A stretch of 64,000 nt of DNA, from positions 1-64,000 of the forward strand of contig CABQKA010000002.1 of assembly GCA_902464615.1 (NCBI GenBank), in the 5' to 3' direction. A program made the translations under genes and the position numbers. Shown piece after piece: positions 63,222 through 64,000 of the stretch (within the stretch, counting starts at the first letter, position 1; each line of letters opens with the position of its first letter). The notes under the pieces are model-generated. The model had not been told where the DNA came from, did not search any database, and saw nothing but the letters and a program-made list of their open reading frames with translations. The DNA comes from an uncultured Prevotella sp. Lineage in GTDB: Bacteria; Bacteroidota; Bacteroidia; Bacteroidales; Bacteroidaceae.

Positions 63222-64000
63222 TCAGTCGTCGGCCGGATTTGTCCAATGGTGCACGGGCACGCCCCAGCAGTTTTCCACCTCAAGGTCCGTGCCGAAAGGA
63301 ATGCGCGGGGCCGGTACGCCGCTGCCCAGCCGCAGGGCGGAAACCTCCTCCCAGGCTTCGTCCCATAGCCCGCGGTCTATGAAGGACTGGAGCGTCTGCA
63401 GTCCGCCTTCGACCAGCACGGACTGCAACCCGCGGCGGTGAAGGCCCACAAGCAGCGTGTCGATGTCGGCATAGGCGGCGAAGCCCGGCGGCATCTCGCC
63501 CTCGGCCACGCGGCCCAGGACGATGCGGACGGGGTCTTTCCCGGCCCAGTGCCGGACGGTGAGCGCCGGTTTGTCGAGCAGCAGGGTGCGGTGTCCCACG
63601 ACGATGGCTTGGTGCTGCGCCCTAAGGCGGTGAACGCGCATGAGGGTGCGTGGCGTGGAAAGCTGCGCCGGCGGCTCGCTGCCGTCCGTGCGCCAGCGGT
63701 CTATGAAACCGTCGCGCGAGCGTGCCCATTTCAGGGTGATGTAGGGCCGTTGCTGCGTCTGGAAAGTGATGAAGCGGCGGTTCAGTGCCAGACATTCGGC
63801 CTCGAGGACGCCGACGGTGACTTCGATGCCCGCCTCGCGCAGCATCCGGATGCCTTGTCCGTGAACGCGGGCAAAGGGGTCCACGCAGCCCACTACGACG
63901 CGCGGGATGCCCGTGCGGACAATGAGCGCGGCGCACGGCGGTGTCCGCCCGTAGTGGGAGCATGGTTCGAGGCTCACGTAGAGCGTGGCGGCGCCGAGAA
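63222..64000 (-). CDS. ribD: Riboflavin biosynthesis protein RibD (deaminase-reductase), 5' end beyond the window
   Basis: The open frame runs to the right edge. Visible are the end of the deaminase domain (TLYVSLEPCSHYGRTPPCAALI with its two zinc Cys, in parts: SLEPCSHYGRTPPCA) and the whole reductase domain (PYITLKWARSRDGFI, VGHRTLLLDKPALTVR, SVLVEGGLQTLQSFI). RibD converts the pyrimidine intermediate of riboflavin synthesis by deamination then NADPH reduction. The N-terminal H-x-E catalytic site is outside the window. It converges on the SLC13-type gene at the 63161-63203 hairpin. Confidence 0.95.
   Translation of the reverse strand, partial: LGAATLYVSLEPCSHYGRTPPCAALIVRTGIPRVVVGCVDPFARVHGQGIRMLREAGIEVTVGVLEAECLALNRRFITFQTQQRPYITLKWARSRDGFIDRWRTDGSEPPAQLSTPRTLMRVHRLRAQHQAIVVGHRTLLLDKPALTVRHWAGKDPVRIVLGRVAEGEMPPGFAAYADIDTLLVGLHRRGLQSVLVEGGLQTLQSFIDRGLWDEAWEEVSALRLGSGVPAPRIPFGTDLEVENCWGVPVHHWTNPADD

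Overview
The window is chromosomal DNA of a high-GC member of the Bacteroidales (phylum Bacteroidota), probably a Prevotellaceae-like gut or oral species. Four things point there. About two dozen genes have the Bacteroidetes -7 promoter box TAnnTTTG upstream. Secreted proteins end in Por/T9SS-like C-terminal sorting domains. Family content is typical (DUF4491, DUF4292, DUF3472, NhaD, long-form IspG, PF14905-like outer-membrane barrels). Many predicted signal-peptidase I sites are followed by Gln. There is no rRNA, CRISPR array, insertion sequence or recognisable prophage, and only one tRNA (Arg-CCT).

Layout. 1-2.8 kb: a TonB-receptor-like outer-membrane protein, cut by the left edge and interrupted by a frameshift in a G6 tract, downstream of a small double-glycine-leader peptide with eight regularly spaced cysteines (a candidate RiPP precursor). 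3-11 kb: secreted carbohydrate enzymes (GH16, GH2, a DUF3472/F5-8C protein) and an exo/endonuclease-phosphatase. 11-16 kb: TrmH-type methyltransferase, SufE, a lipoprotein glutaminyl cyclase, a C26-M19 fusion for gamma-glutamyl peptide breakdown, DUF4491 and an Lrp regulator. 16.5-24.2 kb: two very large secreted proteins (C1 cysteine peptidase with LamG/PKD domains; GH16 with duplicated N-terminal repeats). 24.4-28.9 kb: ABM monooxygenase, small outer-membrane barrel, NhaD, tRNA-Arg, NadA, TcdA. 29-31 kb: two glycosyltransferases. 31.3-38.2 kb: housekeeping run recX, rpoN, PAP2-like, purE, ispG, then a succinate/acetate CoA-transferase. 38.4-39.1 kb: two small genes, one like phage structural protein P5. 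39-44.3 kb: reverse-strand surface-glycan operon (two GT2s, LicD, an Acs1-like CDP-ribitol synthase fusion) ending in a WYL regulator. 44.5-50.9 kb: rpsO, the dut-TPR-DUF4292-EnvC operon and divergent dgt. 51-64 kb: AspT-family transporter, a phosphodiesterase, mutS, leuS-yitT, a candidate small RNA, an SLC13/RCK transporter and the 3' part of ribD.

Genes working together: glutaminyl cyclase probably caps the N-terminal Gln of the exported proteins seen here. The glycan operon appears able to make CDP-ribitol and transfer ribitol-phosphate. dut and dgt, divergent from one intergenic region, both act on the dNTP pool. Superimposed on the genes is a family of at least ten GC-rich palindromic repeats built on GGGCTAAGGCCCGT or its CTATCCCCGT variant, all intergenic. 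No unmistakably new multi-gene system is visible. The best candidates for something undescribed are the Cys-repeat peptide with its outer-membrane partner, the short RNA at 60.9 kb, and the palindrome family.
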